In this document: positions 48,408 to 57,992 of the stretch, in pieces
How positions within the stretch are numbered: the stretch's first letter is position 1
Layout of the letters: each line of letters opens with the position of its first letter
Origin: a virus
DNA: 64,000 bases
Reading direction: 5' to 3' (one strand)
Virus record (IMG/VR): IMGVR_UViG_3300036817_000176
Span: 1-64,000 of that record
Notes under the pieces: generated by a model
Told to the model about the DNA's origin: nothing
What the model saw: only the letters and a program-made list of their open reading frames with translations
The model's database searches: none
Made by a program: the position numbers and the translations under genes

Positions 48408-49844
48408 ATGAGCACTAACGAATTTGAGAAAGCTATAGAAACCGCACTGTCGCAGAAAACATGGTGGTCCCGCCTGATGGGGTCCCAGTTCGCCGCCGGT
48501 ATCGCAACGTTTGTCGGGCAGATGGTGGAGCGGTGCGATTTTCTCGCCCGCCGCCTGCTACAGGAAGCGTTTATGTCCACCGCTACCAAGCGCGCCTCCA
48601 TTCTTGCTGCAGCGGAGGATCGGGGCTACGTGGGGCGCATGATCACCCCGTCCATCGGCAAGGTGAAGGTAACTAACAAGCTGACCTCACCAATCAACCT
48701 GCCGTATGGCACGCCAATCAACGCGCCGAACCGGTTGCCGTATGTGCTGTATGAAGCGGTGAAGCTCGATCCGGGCGAATCGCAGGTTGTGTCCGCCGCC
48801 CAGCTCGAGGAGAAGGTGCTCACCACCAGCATTACCGCGGAACAGAAGTGGCTGGAGCTGCTACTGAGCAAGGAGATCAGCCAGGCGGCCTCGAAAGTGG
48901 ATGTTTATGTCACCGAACCCAAACGACCGGCGGAGCAGTGGGAGAAACGTTACCAGTTCCGCCGTGCGGACGGCGAGGCCCGCGTCTATACCGAGTTCTA
49001 CAAGCCCACCGAACAGCTCGGTGTGCGCTTCGGTAACGGGCTATCCGGCAAGATCCCACCGGTGGGCTCGGTGATCACCCTCAACGTGTGGTGTACGAAA
49101 GGCGATTCAACCCTGATTGAAGGCCAGAAGATGTCGCTCAACAGCGTGAATGACGCGCTGGTGGCCGGTGTGGAGATCGTCTCTGCCACCTCGATAGTTG
49201 GCGGTGCCGCGGGTGAATCCACGGAAGAGGTGCGTAAAGGGGCGCTGTATGCGACCGCCTACGACGAGCAGATCGTATGGGATAACGATTACCGGCACTT
49301 CATTACCACGCATATCCCCGATCTTATCTGGCTAAACGTGTGGGGCGAAACCGCGCAGGAAAAAGAGACGGGTTATGATCTCGATAACCTCAACCGAATC
49401 TTCTTCTCGGCTTACTCCGCCAAGAAAGACCAGGCCACGCTCGAGGCGGAGATCCTGGCGCTGTTCGAGTCCAACCACGAACTGAACCGCCGTTACCGTT
49501 ATGTGCCGGTACAGCGCCGTCCATTCACCATTACGCTGAATGGCATCATGAGCGGGCGCCAGCAGGCCGACGTGGTGCGCCAGTCGATGATTGATACCCT
49601 GACCAAAGCGTTTGGGGAAGATGCGATCGCCAACAAGAACAACTCAACCAGCACCAGGCAGAGCGGGAGCAGCAGCAACGACACCACAATCTACGAAAAG
49701 GATATCTGGGGCGTGCTGCGTGAACTGGATAACGTTATTGAGTTCACGCTCTCCGTGGACAACCAGTCCCGCAACGCGCTGCTGAATGAATACGTGTTCC
49801 TGGACGCGGCGAACAGCACTTACAACCTGGAGTACAAGCTGTGA
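48408..49844 (+). CDS. Baseplate J-like wedge protein (gp6-like)
   Basis: 478 residues, TAAGGAGTAGGGA upstream. Long helical start with QMVERCDFLARRLLQEAFM, a beta-rich centre containing GVRFGNGLSGKIPPVGSVI (the J-domain G-x-G-x-x-G-x-x-P-x-x-G pattern) and ESTEEVRKGA, then a C-terminal helical and strand domain. Builds the ring of wedge dimers around the hub. Confidence 0.8.
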   Translation: MSTNEFEKAIETALSQKTWWSRLMGSQFAAGIATFVGQMVERCDFLARRLLQEAFMSTATKRASILAAAEDRGYVGRMITPSIGKVKVTNKLTSPINLPYGTPINAPNRLPYVLYEAVKLDPGESQVVSAAQLEEKVLTTSITAEQKWLELLLSKEISQAASKVDVYVTEPKRPAEQWEKRYQFRRADGEARVYTEFYKPTEQLGVRFGNGLSGKIPPVGSVITLNVWCTKGDSTLIEGQKMSLNSVNDALVAGVEIVSATSIVGGAAGESTEEVRKGALYATAYDEQIVWDNDYRHFITTHIPDLIWLNVWGETAQEKETGYDLDNLNRIFFSAYSAKKDQATLEAEILALFESNHELNRRYRYVPVQRRPFTITLNGIMSGRQQADVVRQSMIDTLTKAFGEDAIANKNNSTSTRQSGSSSNDTTIYEKDIWGVLRELDNVIEFTLSVDNQSRNALLNEYVFLDAANSTYNLEYKL

Positions 49845-50701
49845 AAACAGACTGGCTAAAACAACGGCTGACAGCAGCCAAGCAGGCTTCGCCCATGTGG
49901 GCGGAGCTGGCAGAAGCCATACAGGAAGTCTTTGAGGGGCAGATAGAGCCGCTGCTGGACCGCCTGAAGGGGCTTACCAGCGCCTACACCATGGACAGTG
50001 ACGACCTGCTGCAGCGTATTAACGAGCTCGGGGAGTTCTTCATTCTGTCGGACCGCGTGGACAAAGCAGACTGGCCGCTGGCGCTTATGCAGCGCCACGA
50101 CGAGATCCACATGAAGAAAACCGACTATCCGCTGCTGAACACCATCAGCCGCGAATTTAGCGGGATGAAGGCGACGTGGGAACCGCTGTATGCGCCCAAA
50201 GACCAGGTGAATTACCCCTACGGAAGCCGGTTCGTCATCAAAAGCCAGCTCGAGTATGAAACCATCCCGGAGAAGGATTGGTTCATGACCTCGAGGGGCG
50301 TGATCCGCCTGCCGATCACCTCCCTGCATAACTTCGGGGATGCGCTGAGCATTGACGAACGCGCCGCTGCGTTTGAGGAGGTCATGACCCGCTTTATCGA
50401 GCCGCTGATCCCGCTGCATATCGTGTTTGAAGGTCCGCAGTATTACATGATCTACACCGTGCGCGAGCTGGAGGAGATTTTTGCGCTGCTGCTGGCCGAG
50501 TGTGGCCAGACGTTCCCACCAGCACTGGAATCGAACATGCTCAAACGCCCGGAAGAGCTGGCCACCGCGCCGGACGGTATCACGCAAACCATGCCGGTGA
50601 TGAACAACGGCGTGGCGTATGCGTACAGCTACCGGGCGCGTATGGATGCCTCCCCACTGGACGCATGGACGCTGGATCGGCAATTCCCAGGCGCGCCATA
50701 A
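49841..50701 (+). CDS. Baseplate wedge protein (gpI/gp7-like)
   Basis: 286 residues, GTGA-coupled to the J-like gene. Starts with helices (WLKQRLTAAKQASPMWAELA, EVFEGQIEPLLDRL), then LLQRINELGEFFILSD and a C-terminal beta part. The I-type protein follows J in P2-like tails and joins tail fibres to the wedge. Family assigned mainly by order. Confidence 0.6.
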   Translation: MKTDWLKQRLTAAKQASPMWAELAEAIQEVFEGQIEPLLDRLKGLTSAYTMDSDDLLQRINELGEFFILSDRVDKADWPLALMQRHDEIHMKKTDYPLLNTISREFSGMKATWEPLYAPKDQVNYPYGSRFVIKSQLEYETIPEKDWFMTSRGVIRLPITSLHNFGDALSIDERAAAFEEVMTRFIEPLIPLHIVFEGPQYYMIYTVRELEEIFALLLAECGQTFPPALESNMLKRPEELATAPDGITQTMPVMNNGVAYAYSYRARMDASPLDAWTLDRQFPGAP

Positions 50702-50761
50702 CGATGTGTTAGCATACCTGCGCCCCCTTTCCCGGCTTCAGCCTCTCGCCCAGAGGCTGCT

Positions 50762-51178
50762 ATGGCACAAACTGTCACACTCTATGAAGCAAAGCTCCTC
50801 TATCGCTATTTCGATAGACGCGCGAAGGCCAGTATTGGCCTGAATACCTTCCGGCTCGGGAAAGCCGTATGGGGGAAGGGGAACACTACCTTAGTCAACG
50901 GGGCCCCGTCGGTCACCACGATCCCATCAAACCTCGCCACCGTGGACGGGGTATTCCTGACCAACCAACCCATTTACAGCTATGCCAACGGGCGGATCAC
51001 CGTTCGCGCTACCCTGCAGCCCGGGGACATTCCCGCTGGCCAACAGTTTGAGTTCACCACGCTCGGCATTCTGGATGATGAAAACGGGCTGGTGGCCGTG
51101 CTGGTATCCACACCGATGTGGCTTCATGACAAGCGCTCGCTGGTCATCGAGGGCTATATCGACACCAACATCGCGTAA
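50762..51178 (+). CDS. Tail fibre/baseplate adaptor candidate
   Basis: 138 residues. Beta-rich (GRITVRATLQPGDIP, EFTTLGILDDENGLVAVLV, MWLHDKRSLVIEGYIDTN), like the small fibre-attachment or collar proteins found between wedge and fibre genes. A 60-bp gap separates it from the wedge gene. The name is by position and fold pattern. Confidence 0.5.
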   Translation: MAQTVTLYEAKLLYRYFDRRAKASIGLNTFRLGKAVWGKGNTTLVNGAPSVTTIPSNLATVDGVFLTNQPIYSYANGRITVRATLQPGDIPAGQQFEFTTLGILDDENGLVAVLVSTPMWLHDKRSLVIEGYIDTNIA

Positions 51179-51189
51179 GGGGAGGGGCT

Positions 51190-52167
51190 ATGTCTGAGCA
51201 TGAGATAGTTCTACTCCCGCCGACAGATATCGATTATGCCGCGCTGCCGCTGCTGGCTGATGTGCAGTTTCTGGAGCCGTTCGCCGCCGATGCGCTGAAC
51301 CGTAAATTCCATGGGATTGTTCCGCCGGGGATCTACCGCGGCTATCAGTACAGCCTGCCCGGACAGATGCAACTGACGATCGGCAAGGACATGACCGGTG
51401 TGGCCGTGGTGGAGCTGGGGAACTGGAGCCTGAACGTTCACCAGGTGGCGCCGGTTACCCTGACCGTACCTGCAGGCTTTAAGGGCTACGTCATCCTCGA
51501 TGCCATCTATGGCGTCGGCATTGTCACCAAACAGGTCAGCTCGAGCAGCCAGATTGACGCCGCAACGATCAAGCTGGTGGCCACGGCCGACCTGAAGCCG
51601 CAACACGTCATCCTGTACACCCTGGATGTGCCAGCCAGCGCCACCAGTATGCAGCATAGCTATATCAGCTCGGCTGACCGCATGGCTATGTCTCTGGCGC
51701 GCAGCTCGCGCGTGGACGGCGGTTACTTCGTTAACAGCCCCGAAGGGACCATGACGGTGCAGATCCGCCGCGGACCTGACGCCGAGCGCCGCACGTTCCC
51801 GGGTCTGGACGGTGAACCTTTCTGGACACTCGATACCCACCGGTTCGCCATCGGCATCGAGGGCGAACCGGGCGGCCTGCTGCTACCGGCGTCAAAGGTC
51901 GTCGAAGCGGCGGCCGTGACCGCTACCCCGCAGGGGGCGTACCAGTTCACCAAAGCGGGCACGTTGACCCTCCCGGCAGTCGCGCGCACCGGCGAGCACG
52001 TCCGGGTAAGCGTGACGGCTGCAGCCGTGGCGGCGGCGCTGGACTGTCAGGTTGTCGTTTCTGACGGTTCAGCCATTGCTACACGGGGCGGTGATGCTCT
52101 GGCTGTCAGCATGGACGTGACTCAGGAATTTGTGTTTATCAAAACCACCACCGGCTGGAGGTGCTAA
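51190..52167 (+). CDS. Tail fibre-associated protein
   Basis: 325 residues; GGGGAGG before the ATG. FLEPFAADALNRKFHGIVPP and GIYRGYQYSLPG near the start are typical of fibre-connector proteins, followed by repeating beta stretches and a C-terminal beta domain. The stop overlaps the fibre ATG (TAATG). P1 has gpR at the equivalent place ahead of the S fibre. Confidence 0.65.
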   Translation: MSEHEIVLLPPTDIDYAALPLLADVQFLEPFAADALNRKFHGIVPPGIYRGYQYSLPGQMQLTIGKDMTGVAVVELGNWSLNVHQVAPVTLTVPAGFKGYVILDAIYGVGIVTKQVSSSSQIDAATIKLVATADLKPQHVILYTLDVPASATSMQHSYISSADRMAMSLARSSRVDGGYFVNSPEGTMTVQIRRGPDAERRTFPGLDGEPFWTLDTHRFAIGIEGEPGGLLLPASKVVEAAAVTATPQGAYQFTKAGTLTLPAVARTGEHVRVSVTAAAVAAALDCQVVVSDGSAIATRGGDALAVSMDVTQEFVFIKTTTGWRC

Positions 52168-55100
52168 TGGCTGTATTAGCGAAGATCTCAGCCCGGCAAC
52201 TCCTGCTGCTGGATCTGAATCTTGAGAAAGTTAACAACTGGGGCGCCAGTTCGGCGGTCAATGACCCCAGCGACCTCACCTATGCGACTGCAGGAGCAGT
52301 CAAAAAGGCCTATGACCTGGCGAAGGCGGCTCTTCCGGCCACGTCCAATGCGGTATCAGCCAGCAAACTGCTAACGGCGCGCACGATCAGCCTGACCGGT
52401 GACGCCACCGGCAACGGGAACTTTGACGGCTCGGCCAACCTGTCTATTGCTCTGGATCTGAAGGCCTCCGGCGTGGCCGCGGGGACCTATCGATCCGTCA
52501 CGGTCGATGCCAGAGGCATAGTGACGGGCGGTACCAACCCGACCACGCTGGCGGGCTACGGCATCACCGATGCGCTGGGCATCAAAGACAACGCCGTTTC
52601 TGCCAGCAAGCTGGCCACCGCGCGCACGATCGCTCTTACCGGCGACGCCACCGGTAACGCCACCTTTGACGGCTCGGCCAACCTGTCCATTGCTCTGACG
52701 GCCAAAGATACCGGCGTCGTGGCGGGCACCTACTCATCTGTGACGGTCGATTCCAAGGGGCGCGTAACGGCAGGGGCCGCGCTTGCCTCCGCCGATCTGC
52801 CTGCCTCCGGCGTCACTGCCGGGACCTATCGATCGGTGACGGTCGATAGCAAGGGGATTGTGACCGGCGGCACGAACCCGACCACGCTGGCGGGCTATGG
52901 CATCACCGATGCGCTGGGCATCAAAGACAACGCCGTTTCTGCCAGCAAGCTGGCCACCGCACGCACTATTACCTTTACCGGCGATGCTACCGGCAGTGGG
53001 ACCTTTGACGGTTCGGGTAACCTCTCCATCGCCCTGACTGGCCGCTCCACTGGCGTTGCGGCGGGTACCTACCGATCGGTGACGGTCGATGTGAGGGGGG
53101 ACGTTACGGCCGGTTCCAATCCGACCACGCTGGCAGGCTACGGCATTACCGACGCGGCGCCGATCGCCCACGTATCAGCTGGTGGTAACGCACACGCTGC
53201 AGCCACTACCACGCTGGCAGGCTTTATGTCCGCAGCGGACAAGGCCAAGCTGGATGGGATCGCCAGCAGCGCCACCAACTACACCCACCCGAGCGGCGAC
53301 GGCAACTTGCACGTTCCGGCCACTGGCAACAACAACAGCGGCAAGGTACTACGCGCGGGCGCGACGGCGGGATCCCTGTCGTGGGCCACCCTCACACCGG
53401 CCGACGTCGGCGCGTTGCCAGATTCCGGCGGGGGCATTAAGGGCAACTTCTGGCGCGAATCAGGCGGTAAGCAGTATGCGCTGACGGCACACCTGGGCTG
53501 GACCGCCGAGGCGAAGCCTAACCTTATCCTGCTGGCCAGGAAGTACGTCACTACCTTTGTGGCCAAAACCGGCTTTATCGGGCGTATCCTTTTCGATCGC
53601 GGCTCCAACACCGCCAACATGCGCACCGACTATGTGGATGTAAACGTATCGTGCGCCTATCAGACGAACCGTGCGGAGATCCTGTACCGCACCGGCATCT
53701 CGCTGGATGATGCCAGGATTGTCGAGGTGACCTACAACAGCGAGGTGTATTACGCGCTGTATCGTCCGAGCGTGACCACCAGCAACAGCGAGGTGATCGT
53801 CGATGGCCATTCATTTGGTGGCGGCCTGCCGCTGCTGATCCCGGATGCCACGGCATACACCGTGACCGATGTCGTGACCACTGATAGCCTGTATCACGTC
53901 AACAACAAGCCGACTTCTTCCGACGTGGGTCTGGGCAACCTCGATAACGCCAGGCAGATGCGCGCGACGCTGACGAACGGCTACTGGGGTCTGACGGATG
54001 CCGCCGGGAGCTCGTCGGCCTATATTCGTACCACGTCCTCGGGGATCATCCCGTATCAGTCCGGCTCATCGAGCGCGCTCGGTACCAGCACCTGGCAGTT
54101 CAACAGCGCCTATGTCAAAACCTTCTATGAAGATGGCGCGTCGCTGGTGACCAAGTATCTGGGCATCAGTGATAACGCCGTATCGGCGACCAAGCTGGCC
54201 ACCGCCCGCACGCTGACGATCGGCAACACCGGCAAGACTTTTGACGGCTCGGCTAACGTGTCCTGGACACTGGACGAACTGGGGGCGCTGCCGATCAAAG
54301 GCGGGGCGTTAACCGGCGCTATCAGCCTGCCTGGCGGAAGGTCACTGAGAATCGTTGCTACGACGACGAACCCGGCGGCGGTCGTGAGCTCTGAAGGTGG
54401 CTACGCCATGCTCTGGCGCGACCCGACTGCGGATGAAGCGGCGGCCGGTAAGTCGATGGAGTTCGTTGGCATCAACCGGTCCAGTCAGCTGATCTTCCGC
54501 CAGGATAAGGGGAACGGAGACGGAAAATACAGCGATCAGATCGTGTATCACACGGGTAACAAGCCGTCAGCTTCCGACGTGGGCGCACTGCCAGCCGTGG
54601 GCGGAAACCCGACGGGTAACGTCTATGTAGACAAGGGCGCTTCCGCCGAACCGAACATTGGCGTGAAGCGTGATGTTCGCCTCCTGTACCTGTATGACAG
54701 CGGTTCGCACCATGGCCTTTACAGCACCGGCCTTTCCGGCAAGGTTAACGCTTCGCTGATCCGTCGCGTCGTGGCCACCGGCGATATCGATATCGGGTCC
54801 ACGATGGACGCGGGCGGCGTCGTGACGATGTACGGCGATCCGCGCTCGGCCGTGGCGCAGGGCACTAACGCCGCCTCACTGGTGCGCAAGGACTACGCCG
54901 ACGCGCAGTTTGTTTCTGGTACCGGCGGTACCGGCGTCGGCAACAACCCACTGCTGGAAACCACCACCGGCGGGGTGAGGGACTTCAACCTGGCCAAGAC
55001 CAACGGTACCTTCACCGTGGCTAACGGCTGGCTGAACGGTATCTCCAACGTTGGCGCTACATCAGTAGGCCACTCAGGTATTGTTGAGGTTTTCCAGCGT

Positions 55101-56720
55101 GCTTTTGATAACCAGACCACACAGGTCTTTACCGGTACGGCATCAGTTGACGGCGTTCGTGTCTCTAACTCCTCTTCGCGTACCTGGGTAAGCGCCGCCG
55201 AAGACTGGGGTCCCTGGATCAAGTGCGGCATATACGAAAGCGTGAACATGTACCGCGCTGGTATTCTGCGCCTTAACGCCGAAGGTGCGAATGGCCCGGA
55301 TGGCAACTACCCGTTTTACACGCTGACCAAAGAGAAGTTCCGCACCGATACCACCAGCTATTACGGCATTGGTGAGCTGGGCTTCAGGGTAAATGCCGCC
55401 AACCGCTACGATCCCCACACGGCAGATCTAATGGTGAGAGTGACCGCGCAGGTCAAGCCAAGTGGCGACGAGCATGACGGTCGTATGTATCTGGCCGCAC
55501 GCCGCCGTGACGCGGCCGGTGGTATAGCTGATGTCAGCGTTCTGGCACTGGACAGGGATTCCGGCGCGGTATTCACGCACAGCTCGAAAAGCGTCTCGAT
55601 CAAGGCGGGTGTGATTAATGCGATCGATGCGTATTTAACAGGCTCACTGACGCTGGGCGGAAAGCTCCAGCATTCCCTGTATCCCGGCGCGAATAAACAG
55701 TTGCTGAACGTCAATACCAACGGTCAGGTTTACCTGGGCAACCCGGAAGCCGCCAGCGTTGACATTGAAACCGTGGACGGGATGGCGCGCGTGAAAGTGG
55801 CCGGTGGGACGGGTTATCGTATCTACCATGAAAACTTCAAACCCACAGCATCCGACGTGGGCGCCGCACCGGATGGGTATGGTCTGGGCGGCTACGGCAA
55901 AATCATTTCCACCGTTACAGGGAATACCGATCTGCGTCGGCAGTCCGGCTTCTTCCAGGGTTCCAACGTAAACGGACTCCCGGTAGGGAATGCCTGGGCC
56001 TACGTGTTTTCGCAGGCGCATAACAACACTAATGGCTATTTCGGCTACCTGGCGATCAACTTCAACGGATCTTCGGCGTGGATTGGGGGGCAGGAGGCAG
56101 GCAACCAGAAAGGACCTTTCGCGGTCGTTCTGGATAACAGCCCCAACACCTATAACTCGATCAAGATGAGCAACTGGTTCCGCTCCACGGGCGATACCGG
56201 CTGGTTCAACGAGACATACGGCGGCGGTTTTCATATGACCGACTCGCTGTATGTCCGCGTTTATAACAATAAGCGAATACATGTACCAAGCACCGCTGAT
56301 GACGCGATAAACGTAGCGGGTGGCATCTGGATGGGTGGCCTGCTGCAGGCGGCCAATATGAGACTGGCTGGTGCTGCGTGGATAAATGGCGGCCAGCCGG
56401 TTGAGGATAACGCACTCACCCGTAAAGACTACGTGGATAACAAAACGTGGGCCGCCTGGCAGGGCAACCAGGACGTTATCACTGGCGGCTGGGCGCAGGT
56501 TGGCTCGTATCTCATGTGTGCGGTTCACACTAACGCCGGTATCCCGGGTTTAAACAACCTGATTTCTGGCGCGTATCTGGTCCCGTCTGGTGCGGGTAAG
56601 AAAAGCTATGAAGGCAGCGGCTCTATCCCCGGCACATGGCGACAGATGGGGGCGCTGGGTTCCGCCAACACCGACTCCGAGTGGGATGACCGTACAACTC
56701 TCTTCTTCCGCGTAGCGTAG
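52167..56720 (+). CDS. Long tail fibre (P1 S / P2 H-like)
   Basis: 1517 residues; GGAGGT upstream. The N-terminus resembles P2-type fibres (AVLAKISARQLLLLDLNLE). Residues 55-330 contain about four degenerate copies of a 60-70-residue repeat: GDATGNGNFDGSANLSIAL, then AAGTYRSVTVD, then TNPTTLAGYGITDALG. Later parts contain single copies of the same units (for example KPTSSDVG) and unrelated beta domains. The C-terminus (GSIPGTWRQMGALG, then TTLFFRVA) is a P2-like fibre tip motif. It determines host range. No DNA invertase was seen near it, unlike P1. Confidence 0.85.
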   Translation: MAVLAKISARQLLLLDLNLEKVNNWGASSAVNDPSDLTYATAGAVKKAYDLAKAALPATSNAVSASKLLTARTISLTGDATGNGNFDGSANLSIALDLKASGVAAGTYRSVTVDARGIVTGGTNPTTLAGYGITDALGIKDNAVSASKLATARTIALTGDATGNATFDGSANLSIALTAKDTGVVAGTYSSVTVDSKGRVTAGAALASADLPASGVTAGTYRSVTVDSKGIVTGGTNPTTLAGYGITDALGIKDNAVSASKLATARTITFTGDATGSGTFDGSGNLSIALTGRSTGVAAGTYRSVTVDVRGDVTAGSNPTTLAGYGITDAAPIAHVSAGGNAHAAATTTLAGFMSAADKAKLDGIASSATNYTHPSGDGNLHVPATGNNNSGKVLRAGATAGSLSWATLTPADVGALPDSGGGIKGNFWRESGGKQYALTAHLGWTAEAKPNLILLARKYVTTFVAKTGFIGRILFDRGSNTANMRTDYVDVNVSCAYQTNRAEILYRTGISLDDARIVEVTYNSEVYYALYRPSVTTSNSEVIVDGHSFGGGLPLLIPDATAYTVTDVVTTDSLYHVNNKPTSSDVGLGNLDNARQMRATLTNGYWGLTDAAGSSSAYIRTTSSGIIPYQSGSSSALGTSTWQFNSAYVKTFYEDGASLVTKYLGISDNAVSATKLATARTLTIGNTGKTFDGSANVSWTLDELGALPIKGGALTGAISLPGGRSLRIVATTTNPAAVVSSEGGYAMLWRDPTADEAAAGKSMEFVGINRSSQLIFRQDKGNGDGKYSDQIVYHTGNKPSASDVGALPAVGGNPTGNVYVDKGASAEPNIGVKRDVRLLYLYDSGSHHGLYSTGLSGKVNASLIRRVVATGDIDIGSTMDAGGVVTMYGDPRSAVAQGTNAASLVRKDYADAQFVSGTGGTGVGNNPLLETTTGGVRDFNLAKTNGTFTVANGWLNGISNVGATSVGHSGIVEVFQRAFDNQTTQVFTGTASVDGVRVSNSSSRTWVSAAEDWGPWIKCGIYESVNMYRAGILRLNAEGANGPDGNYPFYTLTKEKFRTDTTSYYGIGELGFRVNAANRYDPHTADLMVRVTAQVKPSGDEHDGRMYLAARRRDAAGGIADVSVLALDRDSGAVFTHSSKSVSIKAGVINAIDAYLTGSLTLGGKLQHSLYPGANKQLLNVNTNGQVYLGNPEAASVDIETVDGMARVKVAGGTGYRIYHENFKPTASDVGAAPDGYGLGGYGKIISTVTGNTDLRRQSGFFQGSNVNGLPVGNAWAYVFSQAHNNTNGYFGYLAINFNGSSAWIGGQEAGNQKGPFAVVLDNSPNTYNSIKMSNWFRSTGDTGWFNETYGGGFHMTDSLYVRVYNNKRIHVPSTADDAINVAGGIWMGGLLQAANMRLAGAAWINGGQPVEDNALTRKDYVDNKTWAAWQGNQDVITGGWAQVGSYLMCAVHTNAGIPGLNNLISGAYLVPSGAGKKSYEGSGSIPGTWRQMGALGSANTDSEWDDRTTLFFRVA
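52532..52975 (+). repeat. Near-identical DNA repeats inside the fibre gene
   Basis: A segment of roughly 95 bp beginning CCGACCACGCTGGCGGGCTA occurs at about 52539 and again at about 52877 with only a few changes; flanking parts repeat more loosely. Recombination between copies could shorten or lengthen the fibre. Confidence 0.7.
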
Positions 56721-56730
56721 GGCGCTGATA

Positions 56731-57195
56731 ATGAAATATTCATCTGTTAAAGATTTACAGTGGGGCAACGCCGAGCGCACCACGATCCTGATGACGGTTA
56801 ACTTCGACCTTATCGGTGAAGCGCCGTTTACCGCCTCCGCCACGGATACGGCAGAGCATGGCGTCCAGCTCTTTAAGGACGCCGTGGCGGGAAAATTTGG
56901 CCCGATTGCCGCCTGGGTCGATGACCGCGACTACTACGGTGCCTGGAAAGCCGAAAGGGCGGAAAAGGTGGCGGCGATCGTCGTCGAAGTGGACGGTATG
57001 CTGTTTGACGGTGATGAAAACTCCCAGAACCGCATGGGACGTGCGGTGGCCATCGCCGACAGTCTGGAAGATAAAGTGTCGTGGACGCTGGCGGATAATA
57101 CCGTGGCGCAGGTGACAGTGGCCCAGCTCAAGCAGGCGCTGGTGCTGGCAAGCCTCGAACAGACCCGGATCTGGAACGAAGAGCGACCGGAGTAG
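56731..57195 (+). CDS. Tail fibre assembly protein, DUF4376-like C-terminus
   Basis: 154 residues directly after the fibre gene. NSQNRMGRAVAIADSLEDKV and TLADNTVAQVTVAQLKQALV match the DUF4376 helical region common to fibre assembly (U/G-type) proteins. Such proteins are chaperones that assemble trimeric fibre tips. Ends at the terminator 57203-57227. Confidence 0.7.
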   Translation: MKYSSVKDLQWGNAERTTILMTVNFDLIGEAPFTASATDTAEHGVQLFKDAVAGKFGPIAAWVDDRDYYGAWKAERAEKVAAIVVEVDGMLFDGDENSQNRMGRAVAIADSLEDKVSWTLADNTVAQVTVAQLKQALVLASLEQTRIWNEERPE

Positions 57196-57202
57196 TAATG
57201 AC

Positions 57203-57227
57203 AAAGGCCCCAAAAGGGGCCTTTTTT
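57203..57227 (+). terminator. Rho-independent terminator
   Basis: GGCCCC-AAAA-GGGGCC with flanking AAA and TTTTTT. Ends the tail fibre transcript. Confidence 0.9.
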
Positions 57228-57230
57228 ATG

Positions 57231-57239
57231 ACATCCTAA
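57231..57239 (+). promoter_or_regulatory. ACATCCTAA motif, site 7
   Basis: Directly after the fibre terminator and 28 bp before the methyltransferase-like ATG. The sequence downstream is not -10-like, and the ribosome site follows within 20 bp, so a classical promoter would have to start very close to the start codon. Confidence 0.5.
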
Positions 57240-57267
57240 CGCCAAACCAAAGAGAAGGAGTCTATGA

Positions 57268-57870
57268 ATGTCAGAGTTTGACTGGACTGCCCCGAATGCA
57301 AGGAATTTTAAGCTGTGCTTTGCCGCTGGGTCAGGTATGGATACGGCGCTGGAAATTGGCGCCGGGGAAGGGCATAACACGGCCATGCTGGCGGGCCGGT
57401 TCGGCTCGGTTATGGTGGTGGACTCGCAGGTAAGCCCGGCGCTTCACCAGGTGGCGACAGCGCACCGCAATATCACTCTGTTGAAGGGTCTGCTGGTGGA
57501 GCGTATCGCGGCCTGTTCCCGCTCCCTGCTGTTTGACTTCATCTACGTGAACGGCGCCAGTATCGCCCAGGACGTGCTGTTGGATCTGACGCTGGCATGG
57601 AGCCGCCTGAAGCCGGGCGGGGTGATGCTGATTGACGATTACGATCGCCAGAATGACGCCAGCACACGTCTGGACCCGCTCATGCTGGCCGCCTTAACGC
57701 AGGAGCGGCGCTGGGATCTGTTTTCACCCCGGGCAGCGGTAGACAGCTTTATCCGGGTCAACGCGGAAGCTGAACCGCTGTTCATCGGCTATCAGGTTGT
57801 ACTACGCCGCCGGTTCGATATCCGCACTCACCTCACCCCCGTGGAGCCTTCTGTCAGCCTGCAGGAGTAA
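57268..57870 (+). CDS. Class I SAM-dependent methyltransferase-like protein
   Basis: 200 residues; GAAGGAG upstream. ALEIGAGEGHNTAMLAG (residues 27-43) is the SAM-binding motif I, VMVVDSQVSPAL the second strand with its acidic residue, and LKPGGVMLIDDYDRQND the motif IV/V region. It looks like a small Methyltransf_24-type enzyme without a target-recognition domain, so its substrate may be a protein, sugar or small molecule. It forms a one-gene cassette between a terminator and motif site 8. It might modify tail fibres or host surface components; that is speculation. Confidence 0.7.
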   Translation: MSEFDWTAPNARNFKLCFAAGSGMDTALEIGAGEGHNTAMLAGRFGSVMVVDSQVSPALHQVATAHRNITLLKGLLVERIAACSRSLLFDFIYVNGASIAQDVLLDLTLAWSRLKPGGVMLIDDYDRQNDASTRLDPLMLAALTQERRWDLFSPRAAVDSFIRVNAEAEPLFIGYQVVLRRRFDIRTHLTPVEPSVSLQE

Positions 57871-57930
57871 CCGGATTTTCATCCAATAGAGCCAATCCGC
57901 AAAAACAGGGCCGGGACGGTTACAATATTA

Positions 57931-57939
57931 ACATCCTAA
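57931..57939 (+). promoter_or_regulatory. ACATCCTAA motif, site 8
   Basis: Motif 53 bp before the holin ATG. A TACAAT hexamer ends 4 bp upstream of it, so the motif may instead sit at the transcription start here; no -10-like hexamer follows at 10 bp. Confidence 0.5.
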
Positions 57940-57992
57940 CCCCGTATCAGATTGCTGATAGTGGAGGTCAGGTGTTAACGACGGGAGGGAGT

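Noticed and set aside
57268-57870. Assignment as a DNA methyltransferase
   Set aside because: SAM-binding motifs are present but no DPPY/NPPY or PCQ catalytic motif or recognition domain was found.
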